A stretch of 64,000 nt of DNA from Epiperipatus broadwayi (taxonomy: Eukaryota; Onychophora; Udeonychophora; Euonychophora; Peripatidae). Positions 37,525 to 49,884 of this stretch are shown here, piece after piece. The notes under the pieces were generated by a model. It had not been told where the DNA came from. It saw only the letters and a list, made by a program, of their open reading frames with translations, and made no database searches. Where the stretch lies: contig JAQFVV010000049.1 of NCBI GenBank assembly GCA_028023455.1, positions 4,007,649 through 4,071,648 on the forward strand, written 5' to 3'. Every line of letters starts with the position of its first letter. The stretch's first letter is position 1. The position numbers and the translations under genes are program-made.

Positions 37525-37570
37525 GATATATATATATATATATGCGCAAATACACACACACACAAATATA
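37525..37570. repeat. TA then CA dinucleotide tract
   Basis: ATATATATATATGCGCAAAT followed by ACACACACAC. Confidence 0.8.
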
Positions 37571-37828
37571 TAATTGCAGATGGAAACTTTTATAAAAATC
37601 GATAAATAAATTTTAATATGCTATTTTTTTAAGTATTTTATTCTGGAGATTTGTTTTCATGATAAACCCTACTATATTTGAAATATAAATTCTTCAAATC
37701 TACATTTAATTAAAATTAGATTTGAAACTATAAAATCATTGGGTTTATCAGGAGAGTGGATCTCAGGAATACAATGCAAATATACTTTAGGTCAATAATT
37801 GTGGTCACCAGAATTTCAACATAGCCAC

Positions 37829-38050
37829 TTAGCCTGGAGCACATAAAAAAGGGAATTTCCAAAAAATAGTCAGAAAAGGGTATAAATAGCCCAGGAGAAC
37901 AATAGAGGTCAACCAGTCATAGTTTTTGTCAGCAATTGCCTGATGAACCCATGCTGGATAAATTTTTAATAAATGTTTAGAAGCATGGTAGCAGAGTAGA
38001 TGGCCTTTGTAGCCTGCCTGTCTTCCCACTGTTCCAAAGATGATCATCAA
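37829..38050 (-). CDS. Unrecognised small ORF in a G+C-richer patch
   Basis: Open for 73 codons (MMIIFGTVGRQAGYKGHLLC ... FPFLCAPG). The patch 37790-38060 is less AT-rich than its flanks. The product matches nothing I know. The C-terminal half is hydrophobic (SIVLLGYLYPFLTIFW). It may be a chance frame in an unknown repeat. Confidence 0.15.
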   Translation of the reverse strand: MMIIFGTVGRQAGYKGHLLCYHASKHLLKIYPAWVHQAIADKNYDWLTSIVLLGYLYPFLTIFWKFPFLCAPG

Positions 38051-38059
38051 ATACCTTAT

Positions 38060-41000
38060 GCCAGAAAAACTTCATCAAAAATGTGTAATTGTAAGCTGCT
38101 GAACTGTTAAATTCTCATATTAAAGTACATAGCTAGATATTCCTGTGTGGAAATTCATATTTCATCATGGGATCCAAACTTCCACAAGGACTCAGAATAA
38201 ATTAGGTAATATGTTCCAATTTGTTATTTCTGACCACCTAATTTATTCTTTAAAAACTCCAGTGATCCGATAATGTAATTTTTGCTACTTTTAATATCTT
38301 CTAAATGAAATCCCCTTAATGTAATATAAATGTTTAACTAAATTTCTGTAAATTATACTTGCTATTACTTTAAAGCTAATGTCTTTATTCTCATTCTATC
38401 TGTCTTAAAGTTATGCTCTTAATACTAAACTTTCTTCTAATGCAGTTTAGAAAATATTGTTATTTACTTAAATTAAATGAATATATGCCAATTTGTTCCA
38501 TCTCAACAAAAGCTTTTATGTAAATAAATATTTTACTGCCTATTTCCTGACCAGTGTTTGTCAGTAAATAAAAATGAATAATTCTCTAGCTCTGAAAGAT
38601 TAATACTTGGAGCAATCTTTGTTTTGTCAAGATGAAACCATTTTATATTATTATGTGTTTTTTTTTTAATATTTATGTGTACACAGTTTAGTTGAGGGGA
38701 GATGCTAGATCCAAGCATGAGATTTTATTTGGTTATATTATTTAATTTTTGAAGAGTGAAAGGGAGAGGGTTTAAAAAAATATATTCATGCTAAATAATA
38801 AAGAGAGTAATTGAATGTTAATTGAAATGTTAGTGGGATTTTGTGTTGTAGGGAGAGACATGTCACTCATAAAAATATTTGTAATGATAATTAATGTTTA
38901 TTTTATTCTTGTTGGTCTAATCTTGGTCAATCCATATAACATTTGTGTAATCTTTATAGCTCAGCACAATTATATAGTTAAATTCTAAAATATATTTTCC
39001 AGTACTCATATTTTGCCTTGCCAGCATTTGTTCTTGGTGATCACTAGATCAGAATTAGACCACATGATAATTTTACTGGCCATGAATTTTCTTATCAGGA
39101 TATAAAAGACAAAATAAGAAGAACTGGGGCAAGCTGAGTTAGCCAACCTTGGCGATTCTTGTACTTTCACCTGAAATATTTTAGGTTTGCCAATGATGCA
39201 GATCATTCTTTCTTTATTTTTTGGCATCACTGGAATGGGGCAGATGAATTGAATCTATGCTGGTAATATAATGTCGAATTCTGGGTTTATTCACTTTCTT
39301 TTGTTCTGAACACATCATGGCAGATTGACTACAATCTAATTAACTTATTTATTTTACAATCTTAAATATTTATTTGTGAATATTGTGATCCATTTATATT
39401 TTAAACATGTCACTCTCTTCAAAGCCAATTCCTGAAATATGAGTTAATTATTTCTCTCTTAAAAATAATTTCACTTATAATAAAGTTATATTTAGAATAG
39501 GGCTATTTAAAATATTTGTTTCATATATCTCAGACTTGAGTGAGCATTTTCCATAAAACTCTAATCATTTACATTTGTTAGATTGGCATATGAACTATAC
39601 TGCTCCCTTACCCGAGGCCTAATTAATGACAGAATAAAAATTTATGTTAACTAACTTATGAAATAAAAACAGAGAGACATTAGATAAATTATACCAATGT
39701 TTTATTAAATATATATATGTGAATTTAAGCTAACTGTGGTTCATCTCAATTAATTTCACTTTAAAATTAGCTTTTCTAATTAATTATTGTACCGATATCT
39801 GATGACTCAAAGCCACATAATACTATTCTTATATTTAAGATAGTGGATAGGTCTAATTAGAATTAATATTAAAGTTAGACATTAGAATTAGTTGAGGCAA
39901 CTATTGATGCTAGCAGGCTAGAGTGTAGAAAAGATTAATTGCTTGTCTTGAAAATATTGTTAATTAGTTGGAAGATTTAGAGAGGTCAGAATCCATAAGT
40001 ATTCTTTATCTTTGATCTCATGTATGGTTGGATTCAAGGTACTTTTACCCAGGCTGTGAATCATGTTGAGTTAACATACAATTTTGACCAGTACAATAGT
40101 AATAGTAATAATGGCAATAATAATAATACTAATAATAGTAATAATAGTAATAGTAGTAATAGTATCTGGAATAGTTTCAGGTAAAAAGACTGTAGATAAA
40201 AATGTACAATGTGTCTAGCTTGTGATTAAAATTTTTTACATCTATTGATTTTATATAAGAAGTATCAAAATAAAAATAAAAGAATGGTTCATTGCCTGGG
40301 AATTCATAAGTTTAAACATGATTAGATAATTCCATTTATTTATTTAAGCTAGAATGCTGAAAATTAATAAAGTCAATTTTTTTCATTATAAAATTATTAT
40401 TATATAAATAAACACTTCACTTGAAAAATAAACAATGATAAATTTCAATATAACTTTTTAAAATAATGTTTTTTTATACACTTATTTTTTTGAATGTTCA
40501 TTGATTACTCCCAAAAGGTAGCCAGCTGTGACTACAGTATGCCACTTATGAATAAAGTAATTGGTGATTTTTATTAATAAACTACTAATTAATTTTAAAA
40601 AGATGAAAGCATTGTGACATATTAGGAAGTATGATGAAGGAATTTTGGTTTTTAGACTTATCCTAGTGATGGATAAAACTTCAATTATAAAGAAATGACT
40701 TAATAAAGTGATATTTTTTTTTAGAATAATATACCTTCTAGATATTGATAGCTGGATTTGTATTTTTTGATGGTGTGCTATTTTTTTCAATATCAGCAAC
40801 TATTATTGTAATGTTTGTTTTTATTAACACAATCCCCACTTAAATATAGTCAAATGTTTATTTTTCTTGAAAGATTTTTCAAAAACCCAAGAGGCAGATA
40901 GAGCCCAGCAGTTCTCAATGAAGATGAAAGTGAGATATTTATACCCAATTGATAACTGAATCAGCCATTCTACAAATGTCCTAAACAACATAAAGCAATC

Positions 41001-43040
41001 GTCCTTGAATAGGCATTAATAAAACATTTAATTTTTGGCTAATGGATGGTATATTGGGGGAAAGAAGCATATATGTTTGGAACTTTTGCCAAATGCCTTG
41101 CCCAGTGTTTATACTTTGGCTTTATTTCTACAAAAATGTAGATATAATAAGAATTCATTCTACACACTAAATCTAATAATTTTTTACATTTAATGTAGAA
41201 ATGGTGAGAATTTGCATCATTTTAAATTAGCAATATTTCTCTTTAGATTTGTTGCTAGAACTCTGAGAATCTATTTGTTGTTTTGAAAATATTGCTTTAT
41301 TAATCTACATTTGTCTCAGCATTGTTTTGTTTCAATTCCTAAATTATTAATAGTCTCAGTCTTCTATTTGCTGTTGAAAATCTACAGACCAAATGTTTTT
41401 ATCTCCGTTTGAACCAAATTCTAACAAAGAGATGTTCTGCTTTTAAAGCCTAACTTATTAATGTGTTGAAAAATATTACTATATTATTCATTAATTGTAT
41501 ATATACACTTGTAAAGTAGAAATATTTAATTATATATAACTATCTTTAAATAATCCACATGCATTTAAATAAAGTTTCATTAAAATTTATGACACAGCTT
41601 TAACATTAATTTAAATTAGAATAGATTGTTTTATTTATTTAGTATATGGGTTTTTTTTCCAGACAATTAAATATAAATAAAAATTATAAAGAAATCTCTA
41701 GATATTCCAAATAAAAGATAAATTCACTGTGACTTTATTAATTTCTTTAATTTTAACATTGTATGTGTGAAATTGATGATCCAAAAAAATGTTGCTTATG
41801 ATTTGTGATTTTTCCATGACTATATAAATCAGAAACTGTTGAATTCCATATCTAAAGCATTAAACAACATTGCCCATGAATTCTTCTGAATGTATTGATA
41901 AGACTCCAATAATATTTATAAAATCAAATACAAGTATATGTATTTAAAAATATCAGTTTGGGAGGGTTTCATAGAATTTTATTGCTTAGACTATAATTCT
42001 TTATTTGTAAAAAAGAATTCTTTAATAAAGTCCAGTAAAGGGAAATTGATTTGAAGTGCAGCATAAGTGATGAAACTTTAACTGACTTAGTGATGTTCCT
42101 AGCTATTTAATAGCTTTTTATGCAACTTATTGTAGCTAATTTGTCTTCTAAGATATAATATAGGAATATGTTAAAGAATGGAAAATTATTGCTAAGATAT
42201 GAACTATGATGAGGATACCCTATTATTCCATTTACTTTCACAAAATTGCATAATTTTATATAGCTGATTCAAGACATTAATTCAAATTTTTTAAAAACTG
42301 AAATCAAAAATATTATCAGATAGTGAACCTGTCGTAGATAACACCATCATTGTGTACCATGATTTTTTTAAATCAGTTCTACATTATTAAATTTTTGGAA
42401 TTCAAAATTTTTTCCTCTCATAAATATTAAACAAGTAGATAGCTATTTGAAAGCCTGTGACAATTAAATACTGCACAAAAACCTCTAATTATATAATTTT
42501 AGCCCAGATGTAAACATTAATAAGAATGATACATTTATCTTTAATTAAGTTTAAATACAATCGCACGATAACATACAGTACTGTTTATTCATTTGTAATT
42601 GTTTTTCTTTATTACAAATTTGACATTTACATACATATATACACAAGGATTATTTGATTATTAACAATTCTTTAAAATGTGTACGTTTAATGATTGTGTG
42701 AAGTTTAATTTTTTATTATTATCAGATTAGAATAAAAAAAATAAATTAGAATGTAACAATTCTTTCATTCTTTTTATGTATGCATTTAAAAAGCCATTAA
42801 CAAAATGAGTTTATAATATCAATTTTTTCTATTAAAATTTTTTGAAAACAAAAATGTTTATTTTTTTAAAAAAAAAATTCGAACATTAATACAAGTAAAA
42901 TGTTTTATAATGATTTCTGAAATGGCGAAAGTGATAATAAATATATTTTTATTAAAAATATTAAAAATTGATTTTATCTACGAAAATGAAGTCTACTTAC
43001 ACCAAAGACAATTTTGGAAAAAAATCAAGGATATATATAT
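38060..43040. other. AT-rich intergenic DNA, nothing recognised
   Basis: A 13-bp inverted repeat (GAATAAATTAGGT and its complement) lies near 38205-38250. A minus-strand open frame of 74 codons at 39230-39006 has no recognisable motif. Otherwise only AT-rich sequence and one trinucleotide tract (40090-40175). Confidence 0.4.
40090..40175. repeat. TAA/TAG imperfect microsatellite
   Basis: About 26 imperfect units of AAT, AGT and GGC types. Confidence 0.8.
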
Positions 43041-43051
43041 ACACAGACAGA

Positions 43052-43275
43052 ATAAAACATGGACTTTTGGGTCAATAGTCTGTAATCATCATGAATGAAG
43101 GTGAGGAAAAACATAGGCTTTTGGGTCTGCAGTCCAGAAGTCTTCATCATGAACGAAGAGAGAGAAAAACATGGACTTTTGGGTCTGCAGTCCAGAAATC
43201 TTGATCATGGATGAAGGGGGGGAAAACATAGGCTTTTGGGCCTGTAGTCCAGAAGTCTTCATCATGAATGAAAGA
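43052..43275. repeat. 57-bp minisatellite, four copies
   Basis: Four tandem units of 53-58 bp, each with AACATGGACTTTTGGGTC (or ATAGGC), GCAGTCCAGAA, TC(T/A)T(C/G)ATCATG and AA(C/T)GAAG. Units differ by a few substitutions. G+C is clearly higher than in the neighbourhood. Confidence 0.85.
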
Positions 43276-43580
43276 GGAACCAGAACTTAAATAAAAACAA
43301 AAAAGTACCATCATTTGGCAAATGTTAAATCTAAATTAATTTTAAAAATGATTATATCAAAATATTGTAATAAAAAGAAAAAGTAACACTCTGTTAAATA
43401 CACACACATATATATATATATATATATCATGTGATAAGTAATCAGTATTTATAATACATTTTGTGGTTTAGAGTAATAACACAGTGGTAAAATTAAGAGT
43501 TATAAGTTTTATGATTGCAGCTTGATTTTGCTTACCCTGAGTATTTTGTGCCTTCCATATGATGGTTGCCGCATCCCCAA

Positions 43581-44210
43581 CTACGAATGGGTGACCAGAA
43601 AACAAATATACAATAAACAATAATAGCAAAAAGTTCTTGCTACTCACATACACAATATATTTAGTTCACTTTTGATTCACTTCCCCAACACACTTCACAA
43701 CTATCTACTTTCTGAATGGCTTCCCAAACTCTTTGGCCCAGTCCTGCTGCTGTTTGTGAACACATTGACTTCACACTAGAGTGCTGCACCAGCACTTAAG
43801 CTTTTTTTAGCTGTTGTCACTTAAGTTAGCTCTGCACTCATTCACTTGGTAAGTTAACTGGAAATCAGAACAATGCACTTTGTTGCTTACTCTATTTATA
43901 GTTTGTTATCAAACGATTGAATTCATCTAAGCTTTTAATTACACACACAATTAATTACTTATTTCCATATGAGGCAATTCTCCATCTCTTTAGATTAATT
44001 AGTCTCTTAATAAGAAATATTTATAATCAGCAAATTTCCTGGAATTTATCGATTACAATGTTCTTATCGCAATTAACAAAATTTATTAACTAAAGTTAAC
44101 GCTTATCAGTTAGCAATCTAAAATATATTTCTTTAATATATTTTCTATTTTTTCTGGAGTGCACAAACTTATCCTAATGTAAATATAAATATTTTTTACA
44201 AAATATAACA
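43581..44210 (-). repeat. 3' LTR
   Basis: Its start is set by the polypurine tract followed by TG at 44210. Its end is placed near 43581 by alignment with the other LTR-like end. Beyond the end comes TTGGGGATGCGGCAACC, similar to the primer-site-like TTTGGGGACACAG after the 5' copy. This suggests a second leader, perhaps from a tandem element or recombination. Confidence 0.5.
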
Positions 44211-44254
44211 CCTCCCCCAACTCTAGAAAAAGCCTTTTCCGATTAATTGATATA

Positions 44255-44830
44255 ATCTTGAAAATTATGTAAACTCTTCTTTTTCCTTGCCGCCTTGAGT
44301 GCTTTTTTCTCCTGCTTGGAGAAACTTTCCTTGTTCTTTGATTTTTGTGTCTAGCAGCTCACTGTCTAAAGATCGCCATTCTTCTAAAAAATCTTTGAAA
44401 GTATCTATTTCATTTTCACTTTTGGCCATCTTTTCTTATAGCTCCATTTCATACTGTTGCCATCTGTTTGGATCATTCTTTTCCTTCCATTCTTCAGCTT
44501 CTTTAAGCAGTTGATTATTCTTCTGCAATAAATACTGGTTTTCTTGTAATTTCTGCTCCAGCTCTTTATATAACTAACTATTTCTTGATTCCAAGACTTC
44601 TGATTTCTTTTCTAATAGTTTCACCATTGATCCCAACTATTGCAGTTTGGTCTGTAATTTAATGATCTCTATTTGACATTTAACATTATTCTGTTTTCTG
44701 ATTTTATGTTTGGGGTGAAGTCCTTGTGAAATATATCTATCACTCACAACAATACTTTTCTCCTTAGTTAATATGTAGTTAATGCTGTACATTCTACTAT
44801 TTGTGCCTGGATTATATTTTTTTGTCAACT
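44255..44830 (-). pseudogene. Coiled-coil reading frame downstream of gag
   Basis: After the zinc knuckles, one minus-strand frame reads KSIVVSDRYISQGLHPKHK, then KLLEKKSEVLESRNS, stop, LYKELEQKLQENQYLLQKNN, LLKEAEEWKEKNDPNRWQQY, EMEL, stop, EKMAKSENEIDTFKDFLEEW, then LDSELLDTKIKEQGKFLQAG, and ends KSTQGGKEKR near 44280. Heptad-like leucine spacing and E/K/Q richness predict a long coiled coil. Three stops interrupt it. Its position where pol should be is unusual. It may be an accessory domain of the gag polyprotein or a captured cellular exon. Not identified. Confidence 0.5.
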
Positions 44831-44849
44831 ATCCCTTTCTAGTGATTCT

Positions 44850-45553
44850 CTACATGTATATACAAGATGACCTTTTCATTTACAAATATGACATTGTTCA
44901 TGTTTAAATCTACAGTCCTATTTGAAGTGCCCTAATTTTCCACAGCAAAAATGCTTTATTTTTATTCTAAAAGCTTTGTTCGTACAGTAAGTATTTTTAA
45001 TTTTTGTTTCATGCTCCATCTTATACACTGTTGTTTTGCTATAATTTTTGTTACTGAAAACCACTGCCTCTTTCATGACAAGTTCATGGGCCACTCCATT
45101 TTTAATGGCTTCTTTGAACTTTAATTCTGCATTTACAAGCAGGTTTTGATGGAGTGTGTTTTCTGACATGTTAAGATTAATTGATCAAGCTGAATTTCGG
45201 CTACAAACTCGCCATGTCCACACTCTTTAGACAGTTCTTTTAATATGATTTCAAACTGATTTATTGATCACCCATCCATTGCCTCATGTTTCTTAAAGCT
45301 AATCTGGCAATGTGTCTGGATAGTCTGGGATTAAAATGTTCATTCAGGTTATTAATTATTTCTTCATATCTTATCCTTCTGTTATGGATATGTTGAAATA
45401 CTTGTTTATAATGTCAATGACATTTAGACCTGACATACACATTAAAGCAACTACCTTCCTCTTATTGTCTTTGACTTCATTTAATAAGAAGAAATTTTCC
45501 AACTGTGTGATGTACCATGACCACTGACTAGGATTAGTCACATCGAATTGCAT
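44850..45553 (-). pseudogene. Gag-like ORF with zinc knuckles
   Basis: It starts with ATG at 45553 (MQFDVTNPSQWSWYITQLEN). Then FFLLNEVKDNKRKVVALMCM, ILNDIINKYF-like and, in the next frame, NHLNEHFNPR and ARLALRNMRQ follow the usual order of a Ty3/gypsy capsid (W..Y...E.FF...I.D..K......). LRLLVNAELKFKEAIKNGVA-like sequence at 45160-45100 matches the capsid C-terminal helix region. Two nucleocapsid knuckles follow: CCGKLGHFK, stop, DC, then CHICK, stop, KGHLVYTC. At least two frameshifts and two stops are present, so it is dead. Confidence 0.65.
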
Positions 45554-46330
45554 TATTACTGACTGAACTAGCTACTTTTTTCAGTAATCCCTAGATTGTT
45601 AACTTTTCACAAATTAGCTTATTCATTACTCACAGGTTTAATGTGACTGTGCAATAATTTTCTGTGTCCCCAAATATGACTGGTCAACCAGCAAACAAAT
45701 ATATAATAAAACTCAACAGAATAACAGCACATATATTTAGAAATAGTAATTTTTTAACAATTTGGAAAAATAATTACTATACTGATCTTTAACACTAATA
45801 TAAAGTCTGCATTTGAGTGAGCTCAATTCACTGGTTAATTATTGATTAGTGAATACTGTTTATACAATGAGGAAAAGTTATTAATTAACTTTACTTTCAT
45901 TACTGTCTATAGGCTTTATAATACAATCCTCAATGAGCCTCTTGAGGCATTTCAAAGTAATAATAAAGCTGAGATGGGCTATTAGTCAGCTTAGTGACCT
46001 ACAGAAGCCGAGATCCTGGGAAAAGAAATCCTCTGATAATGATCTACTGCTCTTCAACTCGCAGATATACTAACAGTAGCAGCTACCACAGAAAAAGCAA
46101 GCAGTCCTTTTTATCTAGCATTTTATATCATCTCTTCTTTTGTTTCTTTTATCTTTTCTGGAGTAGATTATTTGGCTTTAATCATTTTGTATTATTTAGT
46201 TTGTTATCATTTAATGAAATTCCTCAGCTTTTTAATTATATAATTAATTACTCTCTTAGGAATTTATTTCCATATCTATAAGGTTTTATAATTAATTTAA
46301 TGTTTTAGGAATTCCTTTCCATATAAAGTA

Positions 46331-47740
46331 ATGTATAAGCTCAGTTCTATTAATCAATATATAGATGTACCTATGTTTATTTAAACTACATTTTAATTGA
46401 AAACATTTCTTTTCAATGAATTATTTATTTAACTTTAAACATTTTTATTATTAGCCATTATCATATGAATAATGGTTCTATTAATTTTTAGTAAACTATT
46501 CTTTTTATGCCAGTTTTGTTGTTTTGAAATCTGCTATTGATGTTTATCATTATGATAATATTATTTTATATATATGATGAATTGGTAGGTTTGGTTTTAA
46601 TATAGATATTCTTTAAATCATAGAATTTGTGATGTTTTAGATCAATATCTTTCCAATAAATTTTGCAAAAAATGTTGAATTTTGGTTATAAGCCTTGTAA
46701 AAATAATCTTATTTTTTCTTTTTATAAAAGAAAATATTATTGAAAAAAATGATGAGAGAAATAACTCGGAATGGTAGTGGTCTAGAGGATGGGGTACTAA
46801 GCAATATGTAGACTATAGGTCTACAAAATTTTAACCTGACCCTGACTAAATTAGAAAGTCATATTTAATCTTTATTCCTTTCATCTTTGAATAATGTGTT
46901 CCAATTTTTTACTTTTGATTTAAAACTTCACTTTGTCATTATCTCATTGGCATAGTGTTTGGCATTGAAATATTAACGACAAAAATAAATTAAACATGTT
47001 TATGTTAAATATATAAGTGTGTGTGTGTGTATATATAATAAAAATGTAATAATTTGCATGATTAAAATTTTATTTAAAAACATTATTTTTGGATTTGGTT
47101 TTATTTTCTTAAAATTTCCTATAGAATATGTTTTTCTTTCAAAATTTTTAATTCTAAAAAAAATTCATCTTTAAAATCATTCTGCTTCTCATTTCTGGAT
47201 ATTAATAAAGGCTAAATATCTATTATGAATCCAATAAAGCCTCATTAAGCCATGCTTATCTCAGGTATTGATTAAATTGTTGCCCATATTGAACCAATAA
47301 ATTTTATATAATGAAAAATGATTAAAACCCATGGCTTCATATTAAGCTGCCCAATTGTAAATAATTAAAGGTGGACAGGGCCATATCTTAGGTCATCAAT
47401 TTATTTGAAATAGTTATTGAAAATTGCCACATGTTGGTGGGACTATTTACATAGTAAACCCAGATGTACTACTAGATGTTAAATGGGGAGTGGATGTGTG
47501 TAAAGAATTCCTGGCTGAACAAATTAGATTTTATAGTAAAAAGAATTTTGATTCATGTTAATGTAATTTGTCCTAAAGATTTAATATTTTTTGTTCTACT
47601 GGAGTTTATTCTATAGCCTAACTCTTGGCAATATCACTTGAAGTTATCTGTATAATAAATTAATTAAGATGAATATATATCCAAGGGTTGCTTCTTTCTT
47701 CTATTTACATAGTAATAATAATCACATAAAAGTAATAATA
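46331..47740. other. AT-rich sequence, nothing recognised
   Basis: A weak tRNA-like phrase (TGGTAGTGGTCTAGAGGATG, about 46772) has no matching B-box. A TG/TA dinucleotide tract lies near 47020. No coding signal. Confidence 0.4.
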
Positions 47741-47744
47741 ATAT

Positions 47745-47950
47745 CAAAGGCAAAACTCTCCATACAGTAGTGCCACCCTGTGCCAAACAGAGTAATCAAT
47801 AGATGCCAGAAGGCTTGTGCATAAAATCTTTATCTAGTGCCTACTCAGCCAATATCCCCAGATAGGGATTTTATGCACAAGCCTTCTGGCATCTATTGAT
47901 TACTCTGTTTGGCACAGGGTGGCACTACTGTATGGAGAGTTTTGCCTTTG
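47745..47950. mobile_element. Palindromic MITE, perfect arms
   Basis: Both ~84-bp arms are identical in reverse complement as far as I can read: CAAAGGCAAAACTCTCCATA inward to TTGTGCATAAAATC, and its mirror. The 38-bp centre holds CCTACTCAGCCAATATCCCC, related to the centre of the copies at 2.3 and 2.7 kb but shorter. No open frame. Perfect arms imply recent insertion or arm correction. Confidence 0.85.
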
Positions 47951-48422
47951 TTTACAATAATTATGTGCTAGTATAGAGAAGGTGATCATATGATGTTTAG
48001 TGGTTTAATAATAATATCACCTAAATATAAAATAGAATAAAGCTATTACCTTATACAGTATATAATGAAATACCTATTAGAACACAATTTTGAAGACCAG
48101 GCGACATCTAGAAACAAGCCTCTAATCTCTTATAAAGTTGACTGATTAGCGTTTTGACTAACAGCACATAAAATTAATAAAAGTATTCATTTAAATTTAT
48201 GTTGTACCTATTTAGCATTACAATATCCTATAACGATTTTGTTGCACATATTTATACTTTTAATAATTAAATTTAACTCATAATAATTTTTGTCCATTCT
48301 TTCAATTAAACATATGACTGTAATAATATCACAATTCATACATAAATTTAAGGGCGAATTTAATAATTTGTTATAATTATGGAGGACACTAATTCTATAA
48401 ATTTTAAATAATAAAATTTATT

Positions 48423-48500
48423 ATAGTGATTAGCATAGCTGCCTTCCAAGCAGGTGGCCCAGGTTCTGGCCTCGGTTCGCTTCCCGGTCAACGCATTTGT
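48423..48500 (+). repeat. tRNA-Gly(TCC)-like sequence, SINE head
   Basis: TAGTGATTAGCATAGCTGCC, anticodon loop CTTCCAA, then GGTTCGCTTCCCGGTCAACG match the A-box, anticodon arm and T-arm/acceptor of tRNA-Gly(TCC). The 5' acceptor strand is lost, and about 8 nt are inserted between the anticodon arm and the T-arm. An A-rich tail follows (GTCACATG then A11). The SINE at 53485-53562 ends in the same way (GCTTTGACATA). It is therefore a SINE rather than a working tRNA. Confidence 0.65.
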
Positions 48501-48719
48501 CACATGAAAAAAAAAAAGGCAAAATAAAAAAATAAACAATAAGTTGTGAAATATAAGTTATAATTTCAAAGAATCACAAACTCCATTTTCCCCCATGTTC
48601 TTTATAAATAATAAATGTAAAGTAACTTTCAATGTTACTTTATATTTAATACTATAAAAGCAATTTCATAATAATATTTAAATACAAGTATAGTATATAT
48701 TCTTAAACTAGATATAATT

Positions 48720-48790
48720 AAAGGGTATTTGAACTCAGACTTTCAAACTCCCTGCAGTCATCCCTTTTATCCAGTATAACTGAAACACAT
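48720..48790 (-). repeat. Possible tRNA-like SINE fragment
   Basis: On the minus strand, AACTGGATAAAAGGGATGAC, then TTTGAAAGTCTGAGTTCAAATACCC, gives a B-box-like GAGTTCAAATACC. The A-box is poor. Weak. Confidence 0.25.
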
Positions 48791-48799
48791 GATCGCATA

Positions 48800-49880
48800 T
48801 ATGTACAAAAGATAAGTGATCTCCAACATGAATATTTTATACTGAACTAGCACTCATTAGTTGATCTGGATTATCATTTCTCACACACATATATAATCAG
48901 TGCTCTGTTGATATTAAGATGGCAAATCTACACACTTTAATGGAAAGGCTTCAAATCTCTTCAGTCATCCATAGTCACTTTATTAAAAATTTATTAATAT
49001 TTTATAAAATTTAAAGTTCATATTATTGTTAGTATTGAAATTATCAAATATTCTTTATTGATTTTATTTTTGTTTTATGAGCTGTCTTTGCTTGTTACAT
49101 TTGGATAGTGGCAAAATCCCTCTCACTGACCCAAATATATCTTTCAAAATAATAGCATTTAAGTTATTTGAACCCTGAGGAAAGTAAATTATTAATTAAT
49201 AGTCTCAATTTTGAGTCTATTGTATTTTTTCATTTTTGAAGTTATTTATTTTGCTTTGCCTTGATCTCTTATGTTTATTCTTTTTATTTAATTGATTCTG
49301 TATAATTTTAAGATATAAGTTTCTTTTCTAGTTTAAACCTCATAATCTATTTTAATTTAATGGCTAAATATTTTGTTTTGGTCAAGATTAGGATTTCTTG
49401 CTTTTAGTCATTATTGTCTTGCTATTGTTTGACACAATGTTTATTTCATAGTTCAGGATCTCATTCTCCATCATCAACATTGTTATCATAACTTATCAAT
49501 AGTTTTCTTTCTTTTATTTTATTCTCATTTCATTTTAAGTCATTATCATAATTGATTGATCCATCATTGATCTCTATTCTATCACTATCTTAATTATTCA
49601 TCACTCTAACACAATTTCTTTTTTTTTCCCTCACTCTTAAGTCCATTCATTTTTCATTAATTAATTATTATTTGTTTTATCACCATCCATTCAATCATCT
49701 ACATCTTCAGTCATTTATCATCCAACTCATAATACTAACTCCATATTTATCTCATAGATGGGTGCCTTTCTGAACATTAACTATTTATTGGAATTGTAAA
49801 TCAAATTTATCTTGTAATAATTTTGCTTAGATCTTAAAGTTTATTTAATCGGTCTTTAATATTGGAGATTATTATTATTT
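48800..49880. other. AT-rich sequence, nothing recognised
   Basis: No readable protein. Sequence near 49440-49760 is rich in CATCA/TCATT words without a clear repeat unit. Confidence 0.35.
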
Positions 49881-49884
49881 TCAC

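Larger units (their letters stand above)
43581..46330 (-). mobile_element. Ty3/gypsy-like LTR retrotransposon without visible pol
   Basis: On the minus strand the order is a 5' LTR-like region (about 46330-45675), a primer-site-like TTTGGGGACACAG, gag, a coiled-coil reading frame, a polypurine tract (GGGGGAGG, about 44218-44211) and a 3' LTR starting TGTTATATTTTG at 44210. The two LTR-like regions share GTATATTTGTTTTCTGGT/GCTGGT near their ends and a TTTGTTATCA...TTTTTAATTA block, but they are quite diverged. The internal region is only about 1.46 kb. No protease, RT or integrase motif is seen. It is a non-autonomous or internally deleted element. Confidence 0.6.

Noticed and set aside
39006-39230. 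74-codon minus-strand frame as a host gene
   Set aside because: No recognisable motif, no context, and length within chance expectation for 64 kb.
40482-40799. 105-codon minus-strand frame
   Set aside because: Composition dominated by I, K, L and S from AT-rich DNA, with no motif. Likely chance.
44299-44514. Plus-strand serine-rich frame of 71 codons
   Set aside because: Antisense shadow of the coiled-coil reading frame of the LTR element.
46765-46860. tRNA-like A-box near 46772
   Set aside because: No B-box at the right distance and no SINE-like tail.
48423-48500. Functional tRNA-Gly gene
   Set aside because: The 5' acceptor strand is missing, the variable region carries an insertion, and an A-rich tail follows. 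It fits a SINE.
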